Positions 1 through 8,793 of a stretch of 49,906 nucleotides of DNA are shown here, piece after piece. Source of the DNA: Spirochaetaceae bacterium bin103 (lineage in GTDB: Bacteria > Spirochaetota > Spirochaetia > SZUA-6 > Bin103). The stretch covers positions 1-49,906 of the forward strand of contig MPNH01000042.1 of the NCBI GenBank assembly GCA_002238925.1, in the 5' to 3' direction. Position 1 is the first letter of the stretch, and each line of letters starts with the position of its first letter. Below the pieces are notes generated by a model, which was not told the origin of the DNA, did no database searches, and saw only the letters and a program-made list of their open reading frames with translations. The translations under genes and the position numbers were made by a program.

Positions 1-537
1 GCCGTAACCGCGGACCGGCCGCCGGCGGAGGACGCCGCACGGCCAGCTCGGCAGGCCCCGCCTGCCGCCGAACCGGAACCCGCGCCACCGGCCGCCGATC
101 GCCCGCCCCCGCCGGCCCGTCGACATCGCGTGTATTTCGCGGCCGTAGACCCGTCGGGCGGCATCTCGGTAACCGGCGTCACGCGCGTGGCCGACGCATC
201 GGGGGCGCCACTCACCGAGACGCTCATCACGCTGCTCGCCGGCCCCGACGCGGCAGAATCGAACCGCGGGCTGATCACGTTGATTCCTCCGGCGGTGACT
301 CTCAACAAGGTGTACGTCCGCGAACGCGTCGCCTATGTCGACGTCAGCGAGAGCTTCCGCTTCAACCGGCTCGGGCGCGAAGGTCTCCATGCGCAACTGC
401 AGCAGGTGGTGTATTCAGCCACCGAGTTTCCCAACGTCGAGCAGGTCCAGATCCTGATCGACGGCGAACGCATCGACTATCTCGCCTCCGAAGGAACCTT
501 CGTCGGGGAACCGATCGGTCGCGAGGCCTTTCAGTAG
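1..537 (+). CDS. GerMN-domain protein, 5' end outside window
   Basis: The reading frame is open from base 1, so the gene begins upstream; a GTG at 130 is unlikely to be the start. The first 40 or so codons encode an Ala/Pro/Arg-rich low-complexity linker. The following ~135 residues resemble a GerMN (sporulation/germination-type) domain: a strand beginning RVYFAAVD, a TETLITLLAGPDAAE stretch, then AYVDVSESF, a helix with LHAQLQQVVYSATEFPNV and VQILIDGE. GerMN domains occur in envelope lipoproteins and are thought to bind ligands in the cell wall space; the signal peptide would lie outside the window. The stop overlaps the 3' end of the convergent tlyA by 7 bases. Domain assignment is from pattern recognition; the function is unknown. 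Confidence 0.7.
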   Translation, partial: AVTADRPPAEDAARPARQAPPAAEPEPAPPAADRPPPPARRHRVYFAAVDPSGGISVTGVTRVADASGAPLTETLITLLAGPDAAESNRGLITLIPPAVTLNKVYVRERVAYVDVSESFRFNRLGREGLHAQLQQVVYSATEFPNVEQVQILIDGERIDYLASEGTFVGEPIGREAFQ

Positions 538-1400
538 CGCTCGGCGAGCGTCCCTTCCGCGCCGCCCACCAACTCCATGCGCAGGCGCTCCGCCAGCGCG
601 GGCACTTCCGGCGGTTGCGAGCGCCCGGCGGCAAGCAGCCCGAGCACCTCCCGGTTGCCGCGCCGGCCGGACACCGGGGCCGGCGTGCAGCGCCGGATCG
701 CGACGCCTTCCGCGGCCAGATCGGCCTGTAGTGCACTTACCGCCGTCACGATGGCATCCGCTCCCCGCACCAGTCCGTCGAACCGCTGCACACCCCCGCC
801 CGCCGCGGCGGCGCGCCACTCGAACTGCGGCTTGATGAGCGCAACCAGCCAACCCTCGCGGGTCAGGCCGAGAAGCCGCGCCGCAGCGCCGCGCAGAGAC
901 CGGAACGACAGGTCGCACACCGCCCCATCGGGGGGCGGGCGCAGACTGCCGGGTTGCAGATGCATGACGTTGGTGCGCTCGTGGACGCTGGTGCGGGCAT
1001 CATTGCGCAAGCGGTACGCAAGCGCCCCGTAGGCAACGTCGACGCAGTGCACGTGGCGCGCACCGCGGCGCAGCAGACAGTCGGTAAACCCGCCGGTCGC
1101 GGCGCCGGCATCGAGCATCACCTTGCCGCCCACCGGCACGCCGAACTGTTCGAGTGCATGCAGCAGCTTGTAGCCGGCGCGCGAAGCCAGTGCGCGCTCG
1201 TGCTGCACCGCCACGGCGGACGCGGCGGTGACCGCACGACGCGGATCCCGCACCCGCTCGCCGTCGACGCGTACCTCTCCGCACAACACGGCCGCGTACC
1301 AGTAATCGCGGCCAGGCTCCGGATACAACTCACACAGCCGGGCGAGCAGCGTCTGCTTCCCAGCACCCGTCCTGCCGCGGCCGCCGGCGCGCGCGGTCAC
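531..1400 (-). CDS. tlyA: TlyA-family rRNA 2'-O-methyltransferase / hemolysin A
   Basis: A 289-residue protein with an N-terminal S4-like RNA-binding segment (about residues 15-55, including LCGEVRVDGERVRDP) followed by an FtsJ-type Rossmann methyltransferase. The SAM-binding motif LDAGAATGGFTDCLL lies at residues 96-110. Family markers CDLSFRSL and LIKPQFE are present and carry likely K-D-K-E catalytic residues. TlyA proteins 2'-O-methylate 16S/23S rRNA cytidines, which makes ribosomes sensitive to capreomycin in other bacteria; in spirochaetes the protein was first described as a hemolysin. The start overlaps the stop of the upstream phosphodiesterase gene by 4 bases (ATGA), suggesting translational coupling in the rny-ymdB-tlyA unit. 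Assignment to the family is firm; the rRNA target is inferred. Confidence 0.92.
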   Translation of the reverse strand: MTARAGGRGRTGAGKQTLLARLCELYPEPGRDYWYAAVLCGEVRVDGERVRDPRRAVTAASAVAVQHERALASRAGYKLLHALEQFGVPVGGKVMLDAGAATGGFTDCLLRRGARHVHCVDVAYGALAYRLRNDARTSVHERTNVMHLQPGSLRPPPDGAVCDLSFRSLRGAAARLLGLTREGWLVALIKPQFEWRAAAAGGGVQRFDGLVRGADAIVTAVSALQADLAAEGVAIRRCTPAPVSGRRGNREVLGLLAAGRSQPPEVPALAERLRMELVGGAEGTLAERY

Positions 1401-2230
1401 AAGTGAGCGCGCTCGACGATTCGTTCCAGCGCGATCGCCTTACCGCTGGCACGATCCACGCTCAGCAGGGCACCGCAGATATCCGCCGGTCCCTCGTCCA
1501 CCTCCATGCGCAACGGCATCTGGCTCAGGGAACGGCGCAGCACCACGTCCGGCTTCATGCCGATCACGCTGTCGCGCGGGCCGGTCATCCCCAGGTCGGT
1601 GAGGTAGGCGGTGCCGCCTGGGAGGATCCGCTCATCGGCCGTCTGCACGTGCGTATGGGTGCCCACCACGGCCGACACCGATCCGTCCAGGTACAGCGCC
1701 AACGCTTCCTTCTCCTCGACACTCTCGGCATGCATGTCGACCACCACCAGCGGCGTTGTCTTGCGCAGCCGGGCAACCTCCGCCCGTGCGACCCGGAACG
1801 GACAATCGAGTTGCGACATGCCGACCCGCCCCTCCAAGTTCAGCACACCGACCTGGACCCCGCCCGCTGCCACGATGCAGGTACCCTTGCCCGGCACCGA
1901 CGGGGGATAGTTGTGCGGCCGCAGCAGCCGTTCATCGCTGTCCAGGCGCGGCCAGATCTCGCGCTGCTGCCAGATGTGATTGCCCGTAGTCATCACGTCG
2001 ATGCCGTATCCGGCGTACTCATCCGCCTGGGCCAGCGTCAGGCCGAACCCGGCAGCCGAGTTCTCGACGTTGGCGACCACCAGATCGCACCGGCTGCGCT
2101 TCTTGAGTTGCGCAAGGTGCATGAACAGGGCGCGCGTACCGGACGGGCCCACCACGTCGCCGATCAGCAACACCCGCAACGGCTCGGGTGCGCGGCGCGG
2201 CGCGGACGGCGCCCCGATCAGCTCCTGCAC
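1397..2230 (-). CDS. YmdB-like metallophosphoesterase (TIGR00282 family)
   Basis: A 277-residue calcineurin-like phosphoesterase. The metal-site motifs are visible in order: IGDVVGPSG near residue 23, VANVENSAAGFG, TTGNHIW, VDMHAE and GTHTHVQTADE. The length is typical for the YmdB family, whose members hydrolyse 2',3'-cyclic nucleotides and, in Bacillus subtilis, affect biofilm decisions and interact functionally with RNase Y. The gene lies 51 bases downstream of rny and overlaps tlyA by 4 bases, so a role in RNA turnover is plausible. The N-terminal 17 residues ahead of the first strand are poorly conserved in appearance, so an internal start is possible. The family call is confident; the substrate is inferred. 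Confidence 0.9.
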   Translation of the reverse strand: MQELIGAPSAPRRAPEPLRVLLIGDVVGPSGTRALFMHLAQLKKRSRCDLVVANVENSAAGFGLTLAQADEYAGYGIDVMTTGNHIWQQREIWPRLDSDERLLRPHNYPPSVPGKGTCIVAAGGVQVGVLNLEGRVGMSQLDCPFRVARAEVARLRKTTPLVVVDMHAESVEEKEALALYLDGSVSAVVGTHTHVQTADERILPGGTAYLTDLGMTGPRDSVIGMKPDVVLRRSLSQMPLRMEVDEGPADICGALLSVDRASGKAIALERIVERAHL

Positions 2231-2281
2231 GGCGTCTGTCGCGCCCCCACCGCGCGAATCCGCGATCGCCGCGGTCGGCGG

Positions 2282-3817
2282 TCAGCGTGCATACTCGACT
2301 ACCCGCGTCTCGCGAATGACCGTCACCTTGATCCTCCCCGGGTACTTGAGCTCGGCTTCGATCTGCTTGGCTACCTGCCTGCCGAGGTCGCGCGCCCCAT
2401 CGTCGGATACGCGCTCGGTGCTCACCATGACGCGCAACTCGCGGCCTGCCTGAATCGCGTAGGCTCGCTCCACACCGGAATGGCCGGTCGCGATGCGCTC
2501 CAGGTTCTCCAACCTCTTCAGGTAGTTGTCCAGTGACTCGCGCCGTGCTCCCGGCCGCGATGCCGAGATGGTGTCCGCGATCTGGACGATGATCGCCTCG
2601 ATCCCCGCCGGCTCGACATCGTAGTGGTGGGCGCCGATTGCATTGCACACCACCTCGTCCTCCCCGCAGCGCCGCGCCAACTCCATTCCGGTCACTGCAT
2701 GGCCAAGATTCTCGTCGGAATCGATAGCCTTGCCGATGTCGTGCAGCAGCGACGCGCGCTTGCTCAACTGGATGTTGCCGCCGGTCTCGGCCGCAATCAT
2801 CGCCCCGAGCTGAGCGGTTTCCTTGGCATGCGCAAGCTGATTCTGGCCGTAACTGGTGCGGTACTTCAGCCGTCCGAGCGTCATTACCAGGTCATGGTGC
2901 AGACTCGGAATCTCCAGGTCGAACAGCACACGCTCGGCGTCCTCCTCGATCGTCTTCTCCAGGTCGCGATGCACCTTGCGCACGATCTCCTCGATGCGGG
3001 CGGGGTGGATGCGGCCGTCGGAAACCAACCGCTCGAGCGAGAGACGCGCGGTTTCCTTGCGCAGCGGATCGAAGCAGGACAGCACCACGGCCTCCGGCGT
3101 GTCATCAATGATGATGTCGACCCCGGTGAGGTTCTCAAGTGTGCGGATATTGCGCCCCTCGCGCCCGATGATCCGGCCCTTCATGTCGTCGTTGGGCAAG
3201 CTCACCGACGTGACGCTGACTTCCGAGGTGGTCTCGGACGCCAGCCGTTGCATCGCGCTTACCACCACCGCCCGAGCCTTGCGGTCGGCGGTCTGTCTGG
3301 CCTCGGCCTCAATGTTGTGTATCAGCGCCTGCGCTTCGTGGCGAGCATCGTCCTCAAGGCTGCTCACCAGCAGCTTCTTCGCCTGATCGGCCGTCAGCTT
3401 GGCAACCTGCTCCAATTCCTCGGTCCATCGGTCGGACGCGCGCGACACCTCCTCTTCTCGTTCGACCATCGCCCTGTCCCGGGCAATCAACTGTTTCTCC
3501 TGGCGCTCAAACGCCTCTCGCCGCTTCTCTAGGTTCTCTTCCTTCTGCAGCAGTCGTTGCTCGTGGCGCTGCGCTTCGCTCCGTCGCGCCCGAGTCTCCC
3601 GCTCCATCTGGTTACGCTCTCGTAATAGCTCATCTTTGGTCTCCAAGACCGCTTCACGTTGCATCGCTTCAGCGTCTTGTTTCGCATCCCTAACGATCCG
3701 TTGCGCCTTCTGCTCCGAAGACGCCAGTTCCAGCCTGGCATACAGCCAGCGAACAAGCCAACCTAATCCAATTCCAGCGGCGAGAGAAAGTACAATCCAA
3801 GTCAATTGGGCGGGCAT
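2282..3817 (-). CDS. rny: Ribonuclease Y
   Basis: Membrane-anchored endoribonuclease that initiates mRNA decay. This 511-residue protein has an N-terminal membrane segment (about residues 5-27), a long charged coiled coil (about 30-190), a KH RNA-binding domain with the IIGREG loop near residues 216-221, and an HD hydrolase domain whose metal-binding His-Asp pair lies at 359-360 (LLHDIGKAID). The ATG at 3817 was chosen over an in-frame ATG at 3853 because GGGGGAGGAAG stands directly upstream at ideal distance and because family members begin just before the membrane helix. A TTGACA/TAGGTT promoter lies 35-64 bases upstream. It is followed by the YmdB-like gene and tlyA on the same strand. Confidence 0.96.
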   Translation of the reverse strand: MPAQLTWIVLSLAAGIGLGWLVRWLYARLELASSEQKAQRIVRDAKQDAEAMQREAVLETKDELLRERNQMERETRARRSEAQRHEQRLLQKEENLEKRREAFERQEKQLIARDRAMVEREEEVSRASDRWTEELEQVAKLTADQAKKLLVSSLEDDARHEAQALIHNIEAEARQTADRKARAVVVSAMQRLASETTSEVSVTSVSLPNDDMKGRIIGREGRNIRTLENLTGVDIIIDDTPEAVVLSCFDPLRKETARLSLERLVSDGRIHPARIEEIVRKVHRDLEKTIEEDAERVLFDLEIPSLHHDLVMTLGRLKYRTSYGQNQLAHAKETAQLGAMIAAETGGNIQLSKRASLLHDIGKAIDSDENLGHAVTGMELARRCGEDEVVCNAIGAHHYDVEPAGIEAIIVQIADTISASRPGARRESLDNYLKRLENLERIATGHSGVERAYAIQAGRELRVMVSTERVSDDGARDLGRQVAKQIEAELKYPGRIKVTVIRETRVVEYAR

Positions 3818-3851
3818 GTACTTCCTCCCCCATGTTTGTTGTGTACCTGCC

Positions 3852-3881
3852 AACCTACTGTCGGCTCGCGACCGGTGTCAA
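3852..3881 (-). promoter_or_regulatory. Sigma-70-type promoter for rny
   Basis: On the minus strand a perfect -35 TTGACA (3876-3881) is separated by 18 bases from TAGGTT (3852-3857). The start point would fall near 3845, about 28 bases before the rny ATG at 3817. It has the same architecture as the promoter ahead of tRNA-Thr at 36455-36484. Predicted from sequence only. Confidence 0.65.
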
Positions 3882-3913
3882 GCGAAGCGTGCCTGGGCGG
3901 GCGGCCTGGAAGG

Positions 3914-5062
3914 TCAGGGATGCAGATTGAGCCGCTCGATCAGGGTCTCCTGGCTCCACGGCAGACCGGGCTCGCTGGCTCCGCCGCCCGGGGTCGCGGC
4001 CGCGAACAACAGGTAGGCGCGGCGGCCATCGAGAGTCGCCGGCACCAGCGCCACCCGCGCGGCGGCGAACGGCAGCGAGGAGCACACATCACTGCCCGGC
4101 CCGGCCAGGAGGTAGCGCCGCGTGCGCAGATACTCGTCGTAGAGCAGATCGCCCGCGGTCAGGGCCAGCGGGCCCGGCGTGCCCGGCGACCCGGTGGCGA
4201 GGCTCGCCGAGTAGCCGGCGTTGCCGCGTGCCAGCAGCACCGCGGCGTCCGCCTGCAGCGCTATCCGCTGTGCTTCCAATACGCGCGTGCGCGTCTCACC
4301 CGCCATCGGATCGGGAAACTGCGCCAGCAGTTGATCGTAGTTCAAGCCGTCGCCGGTCACCGGTGTGCGCGCCGCCCGGCTCTGGCCGGCGGTTGCCAGC
4401 CGCGCAATCTTGTCGTCGGTGATCACCGATTCGGCAATACGGCGCAGTGACCGGCGCGGCTCGCCGCGGCTGCCGTACAACCGCTCGCGCACGCGGTACA
4501 CGCCACCCTCCAGCGCCACGCTCTCGCGCGCCTGCTGCACCGCCTTCGCAAACGCGCCGGCCTCGATCACCGTGACCGGTGCGCCGCCGGCACCCGGCGC
4601 CCGCTCGGAATCGGACGACGGTTCGGCCTCACCCTCCTGCTCGTCGGGATGCCGTGCCGGCTCGGGTGGAGGTGGTGCCGAGGGTGCGCTGACAGGGGAC
4701 GCCGCCGGTAGTGCCACACGCGGTGTATCGGAGGCCTCCGCACCGGCGCGCGGACGCGAACCAACCTCCAACCGGTCTATGCGCCGCTCCGGCCGGCGCC
4801 GGCGCGCCGGCAATGGCCCAAGCAGCGTGACGGTCGCCACCAGGACACCGCACAGCGCCGGCACCAGCCACGGCCACGCCGGCGCGAGCGGGCCTGCCCG
4901 CACCAGCATGCCGGCCGCCTCCCACCACAGGGGGCCCGTCACCAGCGCCGCCGCCACCCCAAGACCGAGGATGACCCGTAGCCAGCCACGGCCTTCCGAA
5001 TTCACCCCGTCGCCTGATCCGGAAGAGCCCTCCGGTGGGCGATGCCCGGATCTCGATTTCAT
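3914..5062 (-). CDS. Unrecognised membrane protein, two N-terminal helices
   Basis: I do not recognise this 382-residue protein. What can be seen: a polar N-terminus, a hydrophobic segment at about residues 27-48 (LRVILGLGVAAALVTGPLWW), a second at about 62-84 (WPWLVPALCGVLVATVTLLG), an Arg-rich turn (PARRRRPERR), then a low-complexity Pro/Ala/Glu linker to about residue 160, and a compact C-terminal region of about 220 residues with a helical part (VYRVRERLYGSR, RRIAESVITDDKIARL) and a beta-rich end (AAARVALVPATLDGRRAYLLFAA). The Arg-rich stretch after the second helix suggests that the C-terminal region is cytoplasmic. It lies 6 bases after the membrane gene that ends at 5069, so the two are probably co-transcribed. 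Function unknown; it may be restricted to close relatives. Confidence 0.7.
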   Translation of the reverse strand: MKSRSGHRPPEGSSGSGDGVNSEGRGWLRVILGLGVAAALVTGPLWWEAAGMLVRAGPLAPAWPWLVPALCGVLVATVTLLGPLPARRRRPERRIDRLEVGSRPRAGAEASDTPRVALPAASPVSAPSAPPPPEPARHPDEQEGEAEPSSDSERAPGAGGAPVTVIEAGAFAKAVQQARESVALEGGVYRVRERLYGSRGEPRRSLRRIAESVITDDKIARLATAGQSRAARTPVTGDGLNYDQLLAQFPDPMAGETRTRVLEAQRIALQADAAVLLARGNAGYSASLATGSPGTPGPLALTAGDLLYDEYLRTRRYLLAGPGSDVCSSLPFAAARVALVPATLDGRRAYLLFAAATPGGGASEPGLPWSQETLIERLNLHP

Positions 5063-5068
5063 CGTCTC

Positions 5069-5752
5069 TTACGTCACGGAGTGACCGTGCAGCCCCACCA
5101 CGGTGCCCGCCCAACTTGCCGCCAGAAGAGCGGTCAGAACCGCGACGCCCAGCGGCGTCGTTGCCGTGGCTGGCGTCTCCGGTACACCATCCACCTCCCG
5201 TTGCACCTCGTGCAGCAGGTTGTCGAGGCGCGAAACGGGATCACGCGCCAGCAGCTTCACGTCCGCATCCAGGAACGCGCGCACATAGGCCAGGGTAAGG
5301 TCGAGCAGGCGCCCCGCCCGCCCCGGCAGGCGCAGATCGCGCCGGATTCCCACCTTGGACAGCACCAGCAGACCGGTCAGTCCGAGCGCCTTGGTCAGGC
5401 CGACCTCCAGCGCACCGGCGGTCACCGGAATGCCAGCCGGCGCGGCCAGCACACGCCCGCCCGGCGTCGCCAGGTTGAACGCTACCACGGCGGAAAAAAA
5501 CAGTGCGGTCCGCCCCCAGCGCAGGCGGCGTCCCATGCTGACGGCGACGATCACCAGCAGCGCCACCTGCACAGCGCGTACCGCCGCACCGCCCGCCAGC
5601 AGCATCGCCGGCGCCGTCAGACATAACCAGGCAAGCAGCGCCCGTGCCGACAACTGCGCATCAAGCCAGTTTGTCAAGACCAGTTTGTCAAGATTGCCCC
5701 GCACGCGAGCCGCCGACGACACCTCTGCCAGCGCTACCGCCGCAGGCGCCAC
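5069..5752 (-). CDS. Unrecognised integral membrane protein downstream of rplQ
   Basis: A protein of up to 227 residues with four or five hydrophobic segments (for example LLAWLCLTAPAMLLAGGAA, VQVALLVIVAVSM, ALFFSAVVAFNLATP and LGVAVLTALLAASWAGTVVG). A conserved-looking middle reads NLATPGGRVL, then IPVTAGALEVGLTKALGL. The layout loosely recalls the transmembrane EcfT/CbiQ subunit of energy-coupling-factor transporters, but I see no diagnostic motif and do not claim it. The start is uncertain: ATG at 5752 gives an unremarkable leader of 25 residues and reads through a 14-bp tandem duplication (5666-5693), while an in-frame TTG at 5677 inside that repeat would start directly before the first helix. 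It follows rplQ by 39 bases and precedes the other unknown membrane gene by 6. Confidence 0.65.
   Translation of the reverse strand: MAPAAVALAEVSSAARVRGNLDKLVLTNWLDAQLSARALLAWLCLTAPAMLLAGGAAVRAVQVALLVIVAVSMGRRLRWGRTALFFSAVVAFNLATPGGRVLAAPAGIPVTAGALEVGLTKALGLTGLLVLSKVGIRRDLRLPGRAGRLLDLTLAYVRAFLDADVKLLARDPVSRLDNLLHEVQREVDGVPETPATATTPLGVAVLTALLAASWAGTVVGLHGHSVT
5666..5693. repeat. 14-bp tandem duplication near the gene start
   Basis: Plus-strand unit CCAGTTTGTCAAGA occurs twice head to tail at 5666-5679 and 5680-5693 with no mismatch. Fourteen is not a multiple of three, so the duplication changes the reading frame relative to a single-copy version: with one copy, the frame from the ATG at 5752 would end at a TGA just after the unit. 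On the minus strand each unit contains TTGACA. Confidence 0.85.
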
Positions 5753-5776
5753 GGCCCGCCGGCGGCCGGGTTTGCC

Positions 5777-5792
5777 ACCGCGCGAACGCGGT
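5777..5792 (-). terminator. Hairpin with TTCG loop at the rplQ stop
   Basis: The minus strand reads ACCGCG-TTCG-CGCGGT, a perfect 6-bp GC stem closed by a highly stable TTCG tetraloop, beginning at the last base of the rplQ stop codon. No T-run follows, so it is a weak intrinsic terminator at best or a 3'-end stabiliser at the end of the ribosomal cluster. Confidence 0.45.
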
Positions 5793-6172
5793 CACTCCGA
5801 CGCGTCGGAATCCGGGTTCTGCTCGACCAGTTCCAGGAGCACCATCTCGGTGGCATCTCCATAGCGCTGACCGAGCTTCAATCTCCTGGTATAGCCGCCC
5901 GGGCGATCACGGAAACGGCCGGCAATCTCGTCGAACAGCTTGGCCAGGATCTCCTTGTCGGGGATGCTGCGCGCCGCCTGCCGCCGATTATGCACGCTGT
6001 CGACCCGCGCTCGGGTAATCAGCCGTTCCGCCGTGCGCGCGATTTCCCGCGCCTTGGCCTTGGTGGTGCGAATCCGCTCATACCGGAACAGCGCGGTCAC
6101 CATGCTGCGATGCAGGGCGCGCCGATGACTCGCCTTGCGGTCAAGGCGGTTGATGTCGTTTCTATGCTTCAT
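5792..6172 (-). CDS. rplQ: 50S ribosomal protein L17
   Basis: A 126-residue L17, a large-subunit protein near the exit of the peptide tunnel. The recognisable start [20 protein letters not shown] is preceded in frame by about 50 codons that are only the reverse frame of the rpoA end, so the ATG at 6172 is used. It overlaps the rpoA stop by 11 bases, implying coupled translation. Family markers include [22 protein letters not shown] and the C-terminal [13 protein letters not shown]. It is the last gene of the alpha block, with a TTCG hairpin directly after its stop. Confidence 0.96.
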   Translation of the reverse strand: MKHRNDINRLDRKASHRRALHRSMVTALFRYERIRTTKAKAREIARTAERLITRARVDSVHNRRQAARSIPDKEILAKLFDEIAGRFRDRPGGYTRRLKLGQRYGDATEMVLLELVEQNPDSDASE

Positions 6173-7310
6173 TGGTCCCGCTGTCGGCAGCCGCGGCCGC
6201 TTCGTCCGGCACCGCGCCCACTCCCGCCGCACTGTCCTGCGCCATGCCGGTGGCATACTCGTGTGCTGCGGGCTCGCCAGCCTCCTGGCCGCCGATCTCG
6301 CTCTTGAGTTCCTCAATGTCACCGATGCCGAGGCGCAGGTTGCGCTCCGCGAGCTTCGATTTGATCTCGTCGAGCGACTTCTTGCCGAAATTCCGCGTCT
6401 TCGCGATCTCTTCTTCGGTCTTGGCGACCAGGTCGCCGATCGTCCGAATGTTCGCGTTGCGCAGACAGTTGCTCGATCGCACCGACAATTCGAGCTCTTC
6501 CACCGGCGTCTGCATCAGAGACCGAACCATCTCGTCGTGCTCGTCGTAGGAGTCCTCGTCGCTGCCGTCTTCCTCGTCAAAGTTGATGAAGATGGTGAAT
6601 TGATCCTTGGCGATTTTCGCCGCCTCGGCGAGGGCGTCCTCCGGTGCCACCGACCCGTCGGTGGTGATTTCCAGAATCAGCTTGTCGAAGTCGGTACGCT
6701 GGCCGACCCGCGTGTTCTCCACCGAATACTTCGCCTTCAGGATCGGCGAATACACGGCGTCCACCGCGATCGTCCCCACTACCTGGATATAGCGCTCCTG
6801 CCGTTCCGCCGGCAAATAGCCGCGCCCGAGTTCAATCTGTACCTCAATGACGAGGTTGGCGTCTTCCATCAACGTCGCCAGCTTGATTTCCGGATTGAGC
6901 ACCTGCACCTGGTGGTCGGCGGCCAGATTCGCGCCGGTTATTTCGCCGGATCCTTGAACCTCAAGGACGATTGTCTTCTCTTCGAGATCGTCGGCGAGAG
7001 AGAGCTTCAACTGCTTGAGCTGGTTGATGAAATCGGGCGTGTCCTCGACCACGTTCGGGATTGAGTCGAACTCACTGGACAGCACGTGCGGCACCTTTTC
7101 CGCGTCGTAGCTGGTCACGTGAATGGCGGTGACCGCATATCCCTGAATCGACGACAGCAGAATCCGGCGCAACGTGTTGCCCACCGTCACGCCGTATCCG
7201 CGCTCAAAGGGATAGGCAATGAAACGTCCGTAATTGCGGCCTACCTCGCCGTGCTCGAACGTGATGCCCTTGGGTCGTTTGAGCCCTTTCAGCAGACTCC
7301 TGCGTCCCAT
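6162..7310 (-). CDS. rpoA: RNA polymerase alpha subunit
   Basis: A 382-residue alpha subunit that starts core assembly and contacts activators and UP elements. The N-terminal dimerisation domain (about 1-235) has the typical [25 protein letters not shown] stretch in its first 50 residues, and the C-terminal helix-hairpin-helix domain (about 265-330) has [20 protein letters not shown] and [12 protein letters not shown]. An acidic linker ([15 protein letters not shown]) joins them, and about 45 extra Ala/Glu/Asp-rich residues follow the C-terminal domain, making it longer than most alpha subunits (about 330-350). It starts 7 bases after rpsD, its usual neighbour in the alpha block. Confidence 0.97.
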   Translation of the reverse strand: MGRRSLLKGLKRPKGITFEHGEVGRNYGRFIAYPFERGYGVTVGNTLRRILLSSIQGYAVTAIHVTSYDAEKVPHVLSSEFDSIPNVVEDTPDFINQLKQLKLSLADDLEEKTIVLEVQGSGEITGANLAADHQVQVLNPEIKLATLMEDANLVIEVQIELGRGYLPAERQERYIQVVGTIAVDAVYSPILKAKYSVENTRVGQRTDFDKLILEITTDGSVAPEDALAEAAKIAKDQFTIFINFDEEDGSDEDSYDEHDEMVRSLMQTPVEELELSVRSSNCLRNANIRTIGDLVAKTEEEIAKTRNFGKKSLDEIKSKLAERNLRLGIGDIEELKSEIGGQEAGEPAAHEYATGMAQDSAAGVGAVPDEAAAAADSGTNEA

Positions 7311-7317
7311 AAACTAC

Positions 7318-7953
7318 CTACTTCGAGTACAGCTCGACGATGAGCTGCTCGTTGACCCCGGACAGGTCGGCGACGTCGCCGCGCTGCGGTATTCCGCGTA
7401 CCAGCCCGGTCAGAGCGTCCGGATCCACTTCCAGCCACGGCACCACGCCTGCGCGCGAATACTCTTTCAGACCATCCTTGATCAACGTCATGCGCTTGGC
7501 ACGCTCATGCACCTCGATGGTGTCATGCTCCCGCACCAGGTAGGAGGGGATGGTGACCCGCTTGCCGTTTACCAGAATGTGCCCGTGCGAAACCAACTGC
7601 CGGGCCTGCTTCCGGGACGCCGCAAAGTGCAGCCGGTACACGATGTTGTCGAGCCGTTTTTCGAGCAGCCGGATCAGGTTCTCGCCGGTCACGCCACGCT
7701 CGCTGGCGGCCTTCTGGAAAAAACTGCGAAACTGCCGCTCGAACATCCCGTACATGCGCTTCACCTTCTGCTTCTCGCGCATCTGCACGCCGAAGTCGGA
7801 GACCTTTTGCATGCGCGCGCGCGGCGCCTTGCCCGGCTTCCCCTTGCGCTTGGTGATCTGGCACTTGGGGCTGTGGCACCGGTCACCCTTCAGATACAAC
7901 TTGACGCCCTCGGCGCGGCACAACCGGCAGGCCGGTCCCAGGTATCTTCCCAT
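7318..7953 (-). CDS. rpsD: 30S ribosomal protein S4
   Basis: A 211-residue S4, a primary 16S rRNA binder that nucleates assembly of the 30S body. The N-terminus keeps the zinc-type cysteine pattern (CRLCRAEG, then DRCHSPKC, residues about 10-33). An S4 domain follows from about residue 98 ([30 protein letters not shown]). S4 often autoregulates its own operon in other bacteria; no such structure is obvious in the 13-base spacer here. It lies between rpsK and rpoA, the standard alpha-operon position. Confidence 0.97.
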   Translation of the reverse strand: MGRYLGPACRLCRAEGVKLYLKGDRCHSPKCQITKRKGKPGKAPRARMQKVSDFGVQMREKQKVKRMYGMFERQFRSFFQKAASERGVTGENLIRLLEKRLDNIVYRLHFAASRKQARQLVSHGHILVNGKRVTIPSYLVREHDTIEVHERAKRMTLIKDGLKEYSRAGVVPWLEVDPDALTGLVRGIPQRGDVADLSGVNEQLIVELYSK

Positions 7954-7966
7954 GATCTGGCCTCCC

Positions 7967-8338
7967 CTATACCCGCCGCTTCTTCTGCGGACGGCATCCG
8001 TTGTGCGGAATCGGGGTAACGTTGCGAATCGCCCGCACCCGCAGCCCGAGGGCGCCCAGGGAGCGGATAGCGGACTCGCCGCCGCCGCCGGGCCCCTTCA
8101 CATACACGCTCACTTCCTGCAAGCCGTACTCCATCGCCTTCCGCGCCGCCGTCTCCGCGGTGGTCTGAGCGGCGAACGGGGTCGATTTCTTCGCCCCCCG
8201 GAAGCCCAGCGATCCCGCCGACGCCCACGACACCGCATTACCCATCAGATCGGTGATCGTGATGATGGTGTTGTTGAAGGTAGCCTGTATGTAGACGTTG
8301 CCCTTGCTGACCTGTCTTCTTGTTGCTCGTTTTGCCAC
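7967..8338 (-). CDS. rpsK: 30S ribosomal protein S11
   Basis: A 123-residue S11 of the 30S platform. The core [20 protein letters not shown] and the C-terminal [18 protein letters not shown] are typical. The N-terminus [13 protein letters not shown] is lysine/arginine-rich as in the family. It is placed between rpsM (49-base spacer) and rpsD. Confidence 0.97.
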   Translation of the reverse strand: MAKRATRRQVSKGNVYIQATFNNTIITITDLMGNAVSWASAGSLGFRGAKKSTPFAAQTTAETAARKAMEYGLQEVSVYVKGPGGGGESAIRSLGALGLRVRAIRNVTPIPHNGCRPQKKRRV

Positions 8339-8387
8339 TCTTGCTCCGTTATCCCGGTTCGCCGGGTACTATCCCCGCCGCCGTGCA

Positions 8388-8768
8388 CTACTTTGCGGAC
8401 GGCGCCTTGCGCTTGCCCGCTACCGTCTTGCGCTTGCCCTTCCGAATCCGTGCGTTGGTGCGCGTCCGCTGACCGCGTACCGGCAGGCCGCGGCGATGGC
8501 GAATGCCGCGGTAGCAGCCAATGTCCATCAGCCGCTTGATGTTCATCGACACTTCCGTGCGGAGGCGCCCCTCCACCTGGTAGTCGTTTTCGATTACCTG
8601 CCGCAGCCGGGTTATCTCGTCCGCGGTCAGGTCGTTCATGCGTGTGCCCGGATCGATGCCGACCGTCGCGCAGATCTTGCTTGCCGCCGACCGTCCAATC
8701 CCGAAGATGTAGGTCAGCGCAATATCAACATGTTTGTTGGGCAGGTCGATTCCCGCTATACGTGCCAT
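8388..8768 (-). CDS. rpsM: 30S ribosomal protein S13
   Basis: A 126-residue S13 of the 30S head that contacts the P-site tRNA and bridges to the 50S subunit. It begins [20 protein letters not shown]; the helix-two-turns-helix region and the basic tail [21 protein letters not shown] are as expected. It is the first gene after rpmJ in the alpha block, 25 bases downstream. Confidence 0.97.
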   Translation of the reverse strand: MARIAGIDLPNKHVDIALTYIFGIGRSAASKICATVGIDPGTRMNDLTADEITRLRQVIENDYQVEGRLRTEVSMNIKRLMDIGCYRGIRHRRGLPVRGQRTRTNARIRKGKRKTVAGKRKAPSAK

Positions 8769-8793
8769 GAAAAGCTCCCTATGCGTCCGCGGC

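Noticed and set aside
3818..3853. Upstream ATG at 3853 for rny, adding 12 residues
   Set aside because: The ideal ribosome binding site lies between the two ATGs and the family starts at the membrane helix.
4074..4091. Sequencing-adapter-like coding (SEEHTS on plus, DVCSSL on minus)
   Set aside because: The peptides resemble the well-known Illumina adapter translation, but the bases agree with the adapter at only about two thirds of positions, so it is probably chance.
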